The translations under genes were made by a program, and so were the position numbers. The notes under the pieces are model-generated. The model had not been told where the DNA came from. It saw only the letters and a list, made by a program, of their open reading frames with translations, and did no database searches. Shown here in pieces: positions 22,281-33,725 of a stretch of DNA of 64,000 nucleotides (position 1 is its first letter; the number at the start of each line of letters is the position of its first letter). This stretch comes from Agapanthus africanus. Its lineage: Eukaryota; Streptophyta; Magnoliopsida; Asparagales; Amaryllidaceae. The stretch is taken from the NCBI GenBank assembly GCA_030015575.1, contig CM057349.1, positions 258,101,077-258,165,076 of the forward strand, read 5' to 3'.

Positions 22281-23300
22281 GTTTCTATATTTTTCCATGG
22301 TTAGTGCACTATGACATGTTTTATTTTTGTTGCATGTTGTTTCATTTGTATTTGTTGATATTTGGGTTTAAAAGAAAAAGAGAAAAGGAAATAGAAAAGA
22401 AAAGCCAATGGCATGTGATGAGAGAGAGAGAGAGTGTGGCATGGGTTTGTGAGAGGGTAAGAATAAGAGAGAGTGGGAGAGGGCTGCCCTTCATTTCCCC
22501 TCCATTTGTTTTCTTCATCTCCTTCATCCTCTTGCTTCCTCCACCTTCACCTCCATGTATCATCTCAATTTCTTCACCAAAACCCTATACTCCCTTCATT
22601 AAAAAGATGCATAACTTCATCCTCAACACCTTGGACCTTTCAAAGTTGTATTTTGAAGACTTTGAGCAACTCAAGAAAATTCTTGAGTTTCCAAATGAGG
22701 TAATTCCTACACTTCTAGTTTAGTTTTTGAGTTTCCTAGCACCCTATAGTAGTTTAGAGTTAAATCGATTTAGATTAGAGATGTTTTGAAATTCCAAGAG
22801 AGGGTTTGGGTGATTGTATGGACTTGTGATGTTTAGTGGCTGTTTACAAGACCCTAGTGTTGATTTTATGGCCTAGAACACTGAATAGAAACCAAAATAC
22901 GAACTTAGAAATTTACCCATGTCGGTTTTGTGGTGGTTTTGTAGCCTGCAGTGTATCTGGAGCTATCTGGTGTAGTTTCAGGAATATCTAGTGAGTCCAG
23001 TGACCTAGATAAACCCCTAGAAACCCACCACCAAGATATGAGCCCGTTTACTTACCTAGGCCGGCGAGCTCGGATTATAGGATGTTGTCACCGGATTTAT
23101 GTGGGCTTCTGGTGTTGAGTTATTTGGTGTAGCTCCTAATCCCTATAAACTATCCCCTGTATCTGCTTATTTTGTCCCAATTAACCTAGGAGGAATTCTG
23201 GGAGTGATTCCCTAGGTTGCTGAATATGGTATTTGGGATTTGGTATTTGATATTGTATTGGGTCGTTGGATGTTTGCACGTCAACGACGAGAGTTTTTTG
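22281..23300 (+). mobile_element. GA 3' LTR, second segment
   Basis: GA LTR resumes after GB's duplication. From about 22421 it aligns with window bases 1-870 (TATA-poor, GA-rich start, then the C/T-rich stretch). It is cut again at 23301 by a copia LTR; the remainder must lie to the right of the window. The 151-codon ORF at 22268-22723 crosses the GB junction and is not a gene. Confidence 0.9.
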
Positions 23301-23859
23301 TGTTAGTTATGTATATGCTCTGGAGGCCATTATTGTACATATGATGTATATTATAGTGGATGCTTGGATATATATAGAGAGGACATTCTTGCTCGATATG
23401 ATAGTATGCTATCTGGTTGCTCTTTGTCTTAACATGTTGACTTGTATTGTGTTACTGTCTTGCTCTCACATGTTGATAAAGCCCTTAGGATATGTACTTG
23501 ACTACTAGAACTATGATGGAGATCATACTAGTGGGGCCAGGGTAGTCCACGAGTACATCATATAATTGTTCCTAGTCGAGGGTGTATCAAGACAGGGTAT
23601 TGATACTCCAGAGTAGTCTGGCGTATACGCATCTTGACGCATATGATGGGCGATGGATGATCCCACATCCATTGGTGTTTGACATCAAAGATGGTATACG
23701 GGTGTTCAGTGGAGACTGGGTACACTGAACGGACTCGCCGAGAACTCCTAGATTGTATTATACCTATCGTCAGATAGCAGTTCTCTGGTGACACTGGTAC
23801 CGGTTAGTCTGTAGACCCGAGATCGTCATAGAGTTTTGTGTGATTCCCACTGTGCTTTG
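23301..23859 (+). mobile_element. CA: first 559 bp of a copia LTR
   Basis: Begins TGTTAGTTATG with the copia LTR head seen at 36295 and 54429 (GAGGCCATTATTGTA, later CGAGAACTC, ending CACTGTGCTTTG). At 23860 a second LTR head begins exactly at TGTTGG. The simplest reading is that CB inserted into CA after CTTTG (23855-23859). The rest of CA should then follow CB outside the window. The candidate duplication of CA itself is TTTTG (23296-23300). Confidence 0.7.
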
Positions 23860-25928
23860 TGTTGGATATGTCTGACCTAGAGGCCATTATTGTATATGTA
23901 TACATATGGATGCTTGGACATAGATATATACAGGGCAGTCTTGCTCGATATGATAGTATGCTATTTGGTTTTACTTTATCTTAACATGTCTATTTTTTAC
24001 TTGCTGTTACATATCTTTTATACATGTTGATAAAGCCCGTAGGATCAATTCTAGACTACCTGCGTTGTGATGGTGATCATACTTGTGGGAGCTGGGTAGT
24101 CGGTATGCACATCCTTAAATGGTCCCTAGTCGTAGGAGTATCGAGACTGGGCAGCGATATTCCAGAGTATACTAGTGTATACGTTTCTAGACCTCGACGA
24201 GGGGAGATGGTTTGGTCCCGCAACCATTGGTCTTTTGACCTAAGATCGTATACAGGTGCTCACTGGGGTGAGTACACCGGACGGACTCGCAGAGAACTTC
24301 CAGATGGTACTATACCTATCATCAGGTGGAAGTTCTCAGGTGACATGAGTACAGGTTAGTCTTTAGACCAGAGATCGGCATTTGTCTCGTGTGAGTTCCC
24401 ACTGTGCTTTGATCACTACCCTACCATGGCTCTACTGAGTCGTGCAAACAGGTTTTGGTTGGGTACAGTCCCGAGCCACATGGAGGCAGTGAGCGATTGT
24501 CGGGGATTCGTTTTTCTCGGTATAGGGAGTTGATATCGCACTGTGTTCGATTGGTCAGGGCCATAAGACCTTGGCCAAGGCAGTTGCGATTTACCGATAG
24601 GCTGATCGGTAGTTTCCCGGATTGGTCCTTAGCCGCATCACCACGAATTACCAGGTTGTCAGGGTCTGACGTTTACCACCCCCTAGACCCGGCATGCGAT
24701 ACTCTCAGACGAAGATACCGGACTGTACGGAGATTGTCACAGATAGGCTCAGTAAGAATCCGGATGAGTTTGCTCGTTGGCCTTCCTTTTCGACGGGTAC
24801 CTGGGTAGCCGTTACCTACAGCTAGTGCCGCTGATGTGCTTGTGGTTATGGATTTATCCAGTAACTCACTGCCGGCGTACTGTCCAGTCATTAGAGTCCC
24901 ACAAAGAGTGTTTCCCTGGTTCAGGAGAAATGATATAGTAGCCGTATTGGATATGTGCAGGGTCTCGATCGATTGATGTACTTTGTACTCGGACTTTCGA
25001 TCGGACAGCTAGTAATACTAGCCGACTCGGATATGATCCGGATTATTAAATCAGGTATTTATTTAATATTTTACATATATGTATTTCGATATGTATATTC
25101 TAGTATTACGTTCTTAGTGTTATTCTATATCTTTAGGCATTTGGGTTTTTATCCGAATGCAGGTATGTATATACAACAGACTGTAATCCGTATTTATTAC
25201 AGATTACCTTCTAGAAGGTGTCCACCTCATTATGCTTTTTCCACTTATTTGATAAATGGAAAATGAGGTGGAAAGTGTGAGGTATGGAAGGAATGGTGAT
25301 AACCATGCTTGAATAGTTAACAAATGAATTTTTAATTCATTTGGAGTTACTATTGAAGCATGGTTGTTGATTTTTTATTCAAGAAATTCATACACAAAAC
25401 CTGTGTATGTAATTTCTCTCTCATGGATGCTTTATTATTTTCTTGAGCTCCCATTTTGCTTCACTCTCCTCCCTCCTCTTGAGTTTCCTCCACTTTCATC
25501 TTCTTCCTCTTCACTACCATTCTCATGAGTTGAGAAACAAGTGAAGAGGCTAGAAAGAGATAGCTAACACATAAATCTTCACACTATATCCTAGAAAACT
25601 TGGATTAGCATCCTAACTTCTCTAGTTGCTCCTTTTGTTACTTAATTAGGAGCTAGAGCCATGAATCACATCCCTCGGGTGGATCATCTACGACAAAGGA
25701 GGGCTGGAGAACAAGCTCAATCCCGGAGGACCGATGGAGCCAGAAATGGAGATCGAACAAGTTCAAGGAGGCCACTTGGAGCACATGACTAGGAAAGAAG
25801 ACCGAAGGACTTGGATCGTTTAGTGAGGCTTCTTTCATAGTAGATAGCACCATTATAGTTTTGCTAGTTAGGTTTATGGTTAAGATCCGGGTTAAGGGTT
25901 ATTCTAGTGCCATGTTTCAATTCGTAGA
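23860..25928 (+). mobile_element. CB copia 5' LTR, first segment
   Basis: LTR beginning TGTTGGATATG and cut at 25929 by GC; GTAGA (25924-25928) is repeated at 60927-60931. With the 59-bp remainder (60932-60990) the LTR is about 2.1 kb, in line with CC (2.2 kb) and CD (1.9 kb). The sequence contains the family's conserved CCTTGGCCAAGG region and ends in a stretch with GGGTGGATCATCTACGAC like the other copia LTR tails. Confidence 0.85.
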
Positions 25929-28913
25929 TGTAACGTTTTGAAAATCGTTTCGGTGAAATTTCGAAAAAATCTGTAAAATAAGGAGGTTTTCTGTAAAAAG
26001 TCAAAATACAAATATCTTTATTGTAAAATTAAATATACATATTCTAGCTATGTAATTGCTAGTATTTGGGGTTTATTGAGTCACTGGTAAAATTTCAAAT
26101 TTTCTGAAATTTTTTCCCGAAATTAATTATTTTAATATTATTTTAAGCCGTCACTAATACATTTAATTAGGAAAAAATACAAATTGGAATGAGTTGAAAC
26201 AAATTTTGTGCATCATAACACATTAAATAAAATTTTATCCTGTGGTTTTTGAAATGAAATCGTTTGCCAAAACGGTTTAGGAAATTTCGAAGAAAAAAGC
26301 TTTTTCCGGTGAATTTAGTGTTAACGGGAATTGGGGTAATACATTTATCTTTTTACCTAACCCACACACCCACACCTCACCCTCTCTCCCTCTCCCCATG
26401 TGGCCGGCGCCACCATGACAACCCTCCCTCTCTCTCTCTCCAATCACCAAGAAAAGAAAAGAAAAGAAAGGAAAATGATAGAAAATGGTGGACTTTGACT
26501 TTCCCACTTTCTCCACCTCACTCTCTCTCCTCCCTCACCCATTCCCCCTCCCCATGCTGGCCGAATCCTGCACATTTCCAGCAGCCCTCCCCTCTCATTT
26601 CCTCACCTCATCTCTTCTCCAAAAATCCACAAAAAAATTCCATGAAAAATCAACTTAAAACTCACAAAATCAAAATCTAACTCTTACCTATAATTCTTTA
26701 TCCCATCTAGCATGGATCTTGGTGAAAAGAGAGTAATTTGGGAGGCTTAGATCCTTGCTAGATCTCTAATTGGGAGGTATAAATCTTAACCCATGTCTTA
26801 ATTGTTGGTTAATTACTCCAATTTAGTTAAATTTGGTGTTTAATTTGTGTTCATATTGCAAACTTGAATTGTGGAATTAATGGTTATATGTGAGATTAAA
26901 ATCAAGATAGGGTTTTATCACATCATTAAGTTTGCCATGAGTAGATTAACATGTTAATTCTTGCTAAAACCTAATCCAGTTACTAATTTCAAATTGTTAG
27001 TTGGAAATTGTGATAAATGTGCTATTTTGCTAACTAGGTTTTTTTAAAATTGTTTTATATTTGGGTTTAAAATCTAAATTAAGGTTTCATGTCATTATTA
27101 ATATTATAATGTGTGGTTTAATGACTTTGGATCATGTAAATCCAAGCTTAATTGATGAATTGTGAATCTTGCTTTAAAAGGTGTTAAAAATTGATATTTT
27201 TGCAAACTAGGATTTTGGAATTTATGCAAATTTATGAGAATAAATTATAGAAATAGTTTATATGATTTAGTTATGATATTTAGTGGATATTGGGGCCGCT
27301 AGATTTATTTAAACATCGAGTTTTATACTAAAACGGTTAATTTTGCTTGCTAGATTTTCGGAAAAATGGCTTTTAAAGTGAATTTGGGGTTTTTGTGAAT
27401 TTTAAGCTATTTTATATTATAATTAGTTCTCGTGATTGTACAAATGAGTGTGTTTGGATTTTTCTCGATGGTCTGGCGTTTGTACGCCGACGTCGAGGGT
27501 TTTTGGGTTGATTTGTGAAAGCAACCATAGGTTTTGACCTATGTGGGATTCGTGTGTCGTTTTGGTCATGAGTCGGATTTTAATGTGATACGGTGCGTTA
27601 TGATATATAGTGTAACCCTTCGAAAATCGTTTAGGCAGTTTTTCAGTAATCGGCTAATTTTTCGGCTTTTTCCGTAAAAAGTCAAAATAGATATTTTTCA
27701 TTATAGACCTAATTATACAAAATTTAGATAAGATATTACTATAATTTTGTCACTAAAATGTCACTTATAATTTTCTAGTTAAATAATTTTTTTTCGTAAT
27801 TAATTATTTTTTAAATTCTTTTAAGCTTTTTAAAATACATTAAATTAGTGATAAATACAAATTTAATTAGGTAAATTTCATAGTTAGGAGTCTTTATAAG
27901 CTAAAATATGGTGTTAATAAAATTATATCATGACTTGCAAAATTTTGGTTTTAGGGTTGGAAATTTAATGGAAAAATGATGTAAAATGAGGTTTTTTTGT
28001 AAAATGTTGATATGAAAGCATTAAATGAGAACATGGGGTGTTTTTAGACCTAGAAACTTCTCCAAATTTCCCCACCTCCTCTCCCTTACCTGCTGGCCGA
28101 CCCCATTGCTGCAGATTTCCTCTCTTCTCACTTCTTTTTTGCTTCAAATTTCATGCCAAAATTCATAAAAATCCACAAATTTCATTCACCCATTCAAAGC
28201 CAAACCCTAATCCACTCTCTCCTCAACCAAATTTAGTTCAAAACTAGGAGAAAGGAGGCTTTCTTGGTGACTTGATCATGCTAGGGTTCTACTTGTGAGG
28301 TAAAATCCTAAACTAGTTTGCTAACTTGTAGTTTTATTGTGCTAAAATTGAAATTGGAAGTATTAATTTAGTTGAAATTGTTTGTTCATGAAAATCAAGA
28401 ATGGGATTTGGTGTTGAACTAGGGTTTGAAGCATGGTTGTTAGAGTTAAGTTAGGGCTTTGGTTACCTATTTGATTAGAGTGGTTAATTGCGTAAGGTTA
28501 CGCTCGCTAAATCGTTAAAATGCGACGTTTGCATCGAATCGGTTTGAAATTTGCTTACTAGATTTTTACAAAAATTAGAATGCGATCAAATTGTGTTATG
28601 TTAGCGATATAATTAGCTTCGTATAGGACTATTAGATTGCGCGAACGTGGGGTTTCGTCTAGTCGGGTTTTAGTTTTGTCGATTTCCCCGAAATGACGAT
28701 TCTAGTTAACGATTAGCGATTTTCGTGCGTTTTCCCGCGCACCGAGTGCATGTTATGTTAAATTCGAGAGCGTCGATAATTGTATATTGTGACTTGCATC
28801 GTTTTAGGTTTTGTAATCTTATGCTTGATATTGTGCAAATATAGGATCGATCGGGGAAACTTCGGACACGGCGCGTAAAGGCAAGGCGGTGGTCGGATCA
28901 GATTAGCGGGGAT

Positions 28914-28940
28914 TTCAGGTGAGTAGATGTATTCATCTAT
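28914..28940 (+). promoter_or_regulatory. Splice-donor-like site with hairpin, GD
   Basis: TTTCAG|GTGAGTAG with junction 28918/28919; arms TAGATG (28924-28929) and CATCTA (28934-28939) around TATT. The stem has gained a G-C pair that the other families lack. Confidence 0.6.
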
Positions 28941-29126
28941 GGGGAAAATCGTCTGGATGGCGCGATGCGTCCCCCTAGTTAGGATTACCCTACTTTATGC
29001 AAGATTTATATTGTTAGCTAGCTTATCCATTTATGTACATTGCATACCCTTATAGCTAACCGTGTATTAGATTGCATGGACATTCATCTATACTTATGCG
29101 ATATCACTTCGTAGGACACGAACACC

Positions 29127-29185
29127 ATTACCATTGGCATCTGTTGCACGCGCACTATTCATGTGACACACACGCCTTTGGTAAT
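29127..29185 (+). other. Conserved hairpin, GD
   Basis: Arms ATTACCA (29127-29133) and TGGTAAT (29179-29185), then a 2x2 internal loop and a further GGC/GCC pairing. Weaker than in GA/GB/GC, but changes are paired. Confidence 0.6.
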
Positions 29186-30033
29186 TGCCATGCCACGTGC
29201 ACTATAGAACCTGTTTAACTTAGTATCGCCACTTGCATTCATACATGATATATGAAATTGCATAGCATGCATATACCTCGCATTATCATCATATTTACAT
29301 AGATTTCTATCCAAAAATTCACATCATATACATTGATATCATAGACATTTATCATATATAACATGTGAACATTATGATTTTCTTGAGGATTTCAGTATTG
29401 CTGCGATTTCTGGACTTTTGGGGAAAACCGCAAGAATTTAACAAAAGCTTATATTTATCATTTTTAAAACAAAGTTGCGGTTTTCTCGTGATGTATGTGT
29501 CGTCCACCATGAGTTTTCATGTTTTCTGTTGGATTTCGAGACCCGATTCGAGGAGTGGATGAACCATCTCGGGTACATGGTGGGCCCGGTATGGTACCCC
29601 GGGGCAAGAAGATCGAGTTGTAGACGATGAGCCTGGCAGGGGAAGACTACCTACTTGTGATGTCTGGCGCGGCGGATATCCGGAGGATACCGACCGTTGT
29701 CATGAGATTTGATGACATGGGCCGATCCGGACTGACGGAGCCCGATATTTGAGACATTGATACAGTGAGATATTGAGACATATATGATTTCATATTTGTT
29801 GTCGACGCTTGACACGGGTTTTCAGATGATTTCTTGATGGTACTTAGCTATTATACAGATATTCATTTTCTAAAGTTAAGAATCCAATACCCTTAGCATT
29901 TAAAACACTTAAAGATTTAGTAATGACATTGCATACATGTGCATGCATACTAGAAGTATTATATCACATATGGACATACATGTTGTGACGCATTGCGTGC
30001 ATTCTTACGATTGCCTTATTAGATGTTATATTT

Positions 30034-30081
30034 ACTCACGAGCTGGCAACTCACCCCCGTTGTGCTACAGTGTCTTGCAGG
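30034..30081 (+). promoter_or_regulatory. Conserved acceptor-like block, GD
   Basis: GAGCTGGCAACTC, then GTGCTACAG and GTCTTGCAG|G with junction 30080/30081. Distance from the donor-like site is about 1.16 kb, the shortest of the set. Confidence 0.5.
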
Positions 30082-30775
30082 TCGGACTCATCAGTCTTGT
30101 AGCAGCGACTATCTTATCATCAGCTCCTTTTGCTCAGACTCGCGACATCGCCCGTAGGTGGGTTGCGAGCACACTTTATTTCTTTTCGCTTTACCATTGT
30201 ATCTAGTATTCTCCATCTACCACTTTATATTGTATATGTGACCTAGTGATGAGACTGAGAGATTTGTATATTTGTGGTTTCTTTTGGGTCGAGCTCACTT
30301 GAGCCGGCGTTGTGTTTTCTGATATTTTGCGTTTCTTTTATGCTCTTTTCTTGATATTGTTATTATATTGCATGTGGTTGTGATCCGCCTTGGGCGAAGA
30401 GCTAGCTCCCGCTTGGGGATGCCATTTTTATGATTACAGGTTTATTATCTTGTAGTACCCATTTTGGGGGATAGAAAATACAGGGGAGACTCTGCCGAAA
30501 TTTTCGGGAATTTTTGATGTTTTTTTTAAAGAAATGGATTCTATGCACCTTAATTGATTTCAAAACCGTTTTCATTTAAGGTTTTCCTTCACTCTCTTTT
30601 GATTTGGTTTAGATTTTTCTGGGCTTTGGCTGACTTAGGTTACATTACGCCTTTAGACGTCTCGTAATCTAAGTGCCAGTCACGTTCCGTACTTTCGGGT
30701 CGTGACATATAGGTACCCATGTGGACTTCGAGACGACAAGCAAGCGCGCGGCGACGTCGGCACAGGCTAGCGAGG

Positions 30776-30800
30776 ACCAGGTGAGTAGATTTATATCTAC
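30776..30800 (+). promoter_or_regulatory. Splice-donor-like site with hairpin, GC 5' LTR
   Basis: ACCAG|GTGAGT, junction 30780/30781, then arms GTAGAT (30785-30790) and ATCTAC (30795-30800). Repeated in the 3' LTR at 57955-57979 (junction 57959/57960). Confidence 0.6.
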
Positions 30801-32017
30801 GGGGAGAAGTCGGGTGGATGGCGTATAGCACCCCCGCAGTTCGTGGTGATGTATACGAATACGTATACACACATATATATTGTTTATATATTGTTTGAGT
30901 TATTGATGATAAATATGGATATTTGGTGTTCTGGGATGATTTAGTGTCGCGAAACCCTAGAGTAGTGGTCGCACCATACTTGCATACTTTCTTCTTTCTT
31001 TTGTGCTTACGGGAATATATTGTTATGTGTTCACATAGGTATGGGACTATGTGCTCACATACTGGATTTGAGGATAGTATTTGGGATTTGAGATGAGTCG
31101 ATAAGATTTGATTGAGACCGCGAGAACGGTGATATGGCAGGATTCGTACTTGAGGTACGTCCTGGTGTTATAGCGGATCTTGGGACGCCGATACGGGTGA
31201 ATAGTGTTATTAATTAAATGGTCGACATGTGATCGTGATATGAGATATGGTATGCTAGGATATTGATCCTAGGCCGTATTGGGCGATGTATACCCTTTGA
31301 TGATGATATGTGCTGATGATATCAGTTTGTACGAGACTGTCGATCAGTAGCCAGATCATGACTATATTGATGATATTAGTATTGTACTAGACATAGGTCA
31401 GTACCCTAGACTTTGATCTTTGATAAAGAGGATACCGGATGAATAGTGTGATGAATATGATATTGACCCGTACCCAGATTTAGGGATGCCGTATGACGGA
31501 TTTACATACGAGCTATATTTTGATGATTGATCCGCACTCTTGACTTGGGATGTCGGATTATAGATATAGTATCGGATATGATATTATTGAGGCGGGATCA
31601 CCGACTAATATATATACAGGTATGTATATATATCGACTCAGATGTTAGGCGGTTTCCTTACCTGTAGTCCAGCTTGTTAGCTTAGCCCTTTAGTTTAGTT
31701 TAGTTGTTAGATTAGATTCGACTCCTACCTATTTCAAAAGCTTACGAATCATGGGTATTTTAAAAGACAGGTCAAGCGATTCTACGGATATTTCAAAAGA
31801 CGTATTTTTTCCTAAAAACACCGTAGCCCTTATTTTCAAAACACCGCGATTCGTGTTATTTCAAAAGGCACTATTGTAGGACTTATATTAGGATAATGCA
31901 GTTTAGTTATCGTTGTGTCTAGTATTCCGCTCATTATTACTGTTCGCTCCGCATCGCATAGTTATATTATAATTTCTTATTGCATTGTTGATATCATACT
32001 GTTAGGACACCAGCACC

Positions 32018-32083
32018 ATTACCGATGATGCGTATGTACCACGTACACTTGCTTGCCGGCTCACACACATCTTCATCGGTAAT
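32018..32083 (+). other. Conserved hairpin, GC 5' LTR
   Basis: Perfect 11-bp arms ATTACCGATGA (32018-32028) and TCATCGGTAAT (32073-32083), 44-nt loop. The same hairpin is at 59219-59284 in the 3' LTR. Relative to GA/GB a T-A pair has become C-G. Confidence 0.82.
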
Positions 32084-33059
32084 TGCCATGTCACGCACTC
32101 CTTAGAAAATATTATCGCCTAATGTAGCTTGTTAACTAGTAGTTTTGACATGATGATTAGTTACTTGCATTATATGCTAGTTTAGACATTTTAGTTGTTA
32201 CTTATCACTTCATGCATACTGTTATTCATTATATGCCGCATTCATGGATGCACATGCTTATATTCATTGTTTTACATGCTATTGATGATTTGGATTTCCA
32301 TGATATTTTCTGGATTTGGAGGAAAACCGCAAAACATATATAAACTGCTTTCTCTCTTTTTAAATAAAAATGCGGTTTTCCCATGATGTATGAGTCGTCC
32401 ACCAAGAGTTTGCTGATGGATTTCGAGACCCGATTCGAGGAGATGGATGAACCGTTTCGGGTACATGGTGGGCCCGGTGCGGTACCCTGGGGCAAGAAGA
32501 TCGTGTTGTTGAAGTTGAGCCTGTGCAGGGGAGCACTACCTACCGGTGATATTACCTGATGCGTCGGATATCCGGAGGATACCGTCGTGGTCTTGAGATG
32601 GATGGTAGGGGCCGGTCTGGACTGACGGCGCCCTAGATATTGAGATTGAAATATTGAGATTTCGAGATATTGAGGTACTGAGATTTGATGATACAGGCCA
32701 GTCCGGATAGCCGGAGCCTGAGATTTTGAGACATTGAGATTTATGTTTTGTGTCAATGCTAGACACTGTTGATGCTAATTTCATTATGATACCTCATTTT
32801 AAAAATACAAAGGAAATCTCACTAAATTATGAAAACAGTTTCTTCATTTACATGTATTCTGTTTTAATGCATTCATACCTCATTCATATGATATATTGCT
32901 ACCGGAGGCACTGACACGGGCACATGAGATTACACTCGGGTTAGATATTTACCCTAGCTATTGTTATAGGCTGCATGTTATATAAATTTTTGAGGATATA
33001 TTATGATCATTGACCTAGGATTGCGTTATTTATGCGATTTCTGTGCGGAGATGTTTTTC

Positions 33060-33107
33060 TATTCACGAGTTGGCAACTCACCCCCGTTGTGCCACAGTTC
33101 TTGCAGG
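33060..33107 (+). promoter_or_regulatory. Conserved acceptor-like block, GC 5' LTR
   Basis: TTCACGAGTTGGCAACTC, then GTGCCACAG and TTCTTGCAG|G (junction 33106/33107). Second copy at 60261-60308 in the 3' LTR. Confidence 0.55.
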
Positions 33108-33725
33108 TTTCGCCGTACAGGTTTCTTTACGGCTTTGCTGGCACTATTTCCATTTCCGGGTGACTTGCTAGTAGGTGGGTTTATTTGTATCGCACCCATC
33201 ATTATATCTTGTATATCATTATTCTGTTGTATCTAGAAGTTCCATCAACCAAACATGTATTTATTTTTGAGATAGAGACCAGTGATGTTATTCTTTCGAC
33301 CTTAGAGTCGCGCGTTATATTTCTGTGGATTTATTGTTGTTTTGAGTTTCCTTTTGTGTTTTGATCCTCTCCCTTGGCGTTGTCTATTATATTGCTTGTG
33401 TAGTTGTGACCGTCGATTAACGAAGAGCTAGCTCCCGCTTGGGGATGCCTTTTTTTTGATTTCGTATACTATTCAAGTTGTATCCCGTTTGGGGGCCTGT
33501 TTTTACAAAGGAGACTCTGCCGAAATTTTCAGGAAATATTTGATGTTTTTAAAACCGCATAATTCGGCTTATGCTATTAAAACTACTTGATTTTAAATTG
33601 GTTTCCTTCACTCTAATAATTTTCTTGGTTTGGATTTCTGGGTTTTCGGCTTACTTAGATTACGTACGCCTCGAGACGTTCGTAGTTTAAGTGCCGGTCA
33701 TGTTCCGTACTTTCGGGACGTGACA

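Larger units (their letters stand above)
27611..30707 (+). mobile_element. GD: solo LTR
   Basis: 3097-bp LTR (TGTAACCCTTCG...CGGGTCGTGACA) with no internal region, flanked by TATAG at 27606-27610 and 30708-30712. The unoccupied target is seen at about 57884-57892 in the other GC LTR (TGTAG there). It probably formed by LTR-LTR recombination of a complete element. It shares the donor site, hairpin, acceptor block and 29-nt motif with GA/GB/GC but the stretches between are largely different. Confidence 0.94.
25929..33725 (+). mobile_element. GC 5' LTR, interrupted by solo LTR GD
   Basis: Two pieces, 25929-27610 and 30713-33725, that align end to end with the GC 3' LTR pieces. Contains the donor-like site with hairpin (30776-30800), covarying hairpin (32018-32083), acceptor-like block (33060-33107) and 29-nt motif (33421-33449). 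By eye it differs from the 3' LTR by a few percent. A 175-codon minus ORF at 32229-32756 is split in the 3' LTR copy, so it is not a gene. Confidence 0.93.

Noticed and set aside
22268..22723. 151-codon ORF rich in Ser/Pro
   Set aside because: It starts in GB, crosses the duplication at 22276-22280 and runs into the C/T-rich GA LTR; the matching frame at 41-298 differs.
26264..26680. 138-codon ORF, and its relative 56593-56961
   Set aside because: Pro/Ser/Leu-rich low-complexity translation of a C/T-rich LTR stretch; the two copies have different starts because CC interrupts one.
32229..32756. 175-codon minus-strand ORF
   Set aside because: The homologous GC 3' LTR has it split into 59430-59696 and 59737-59985, and no domain is recognisable.
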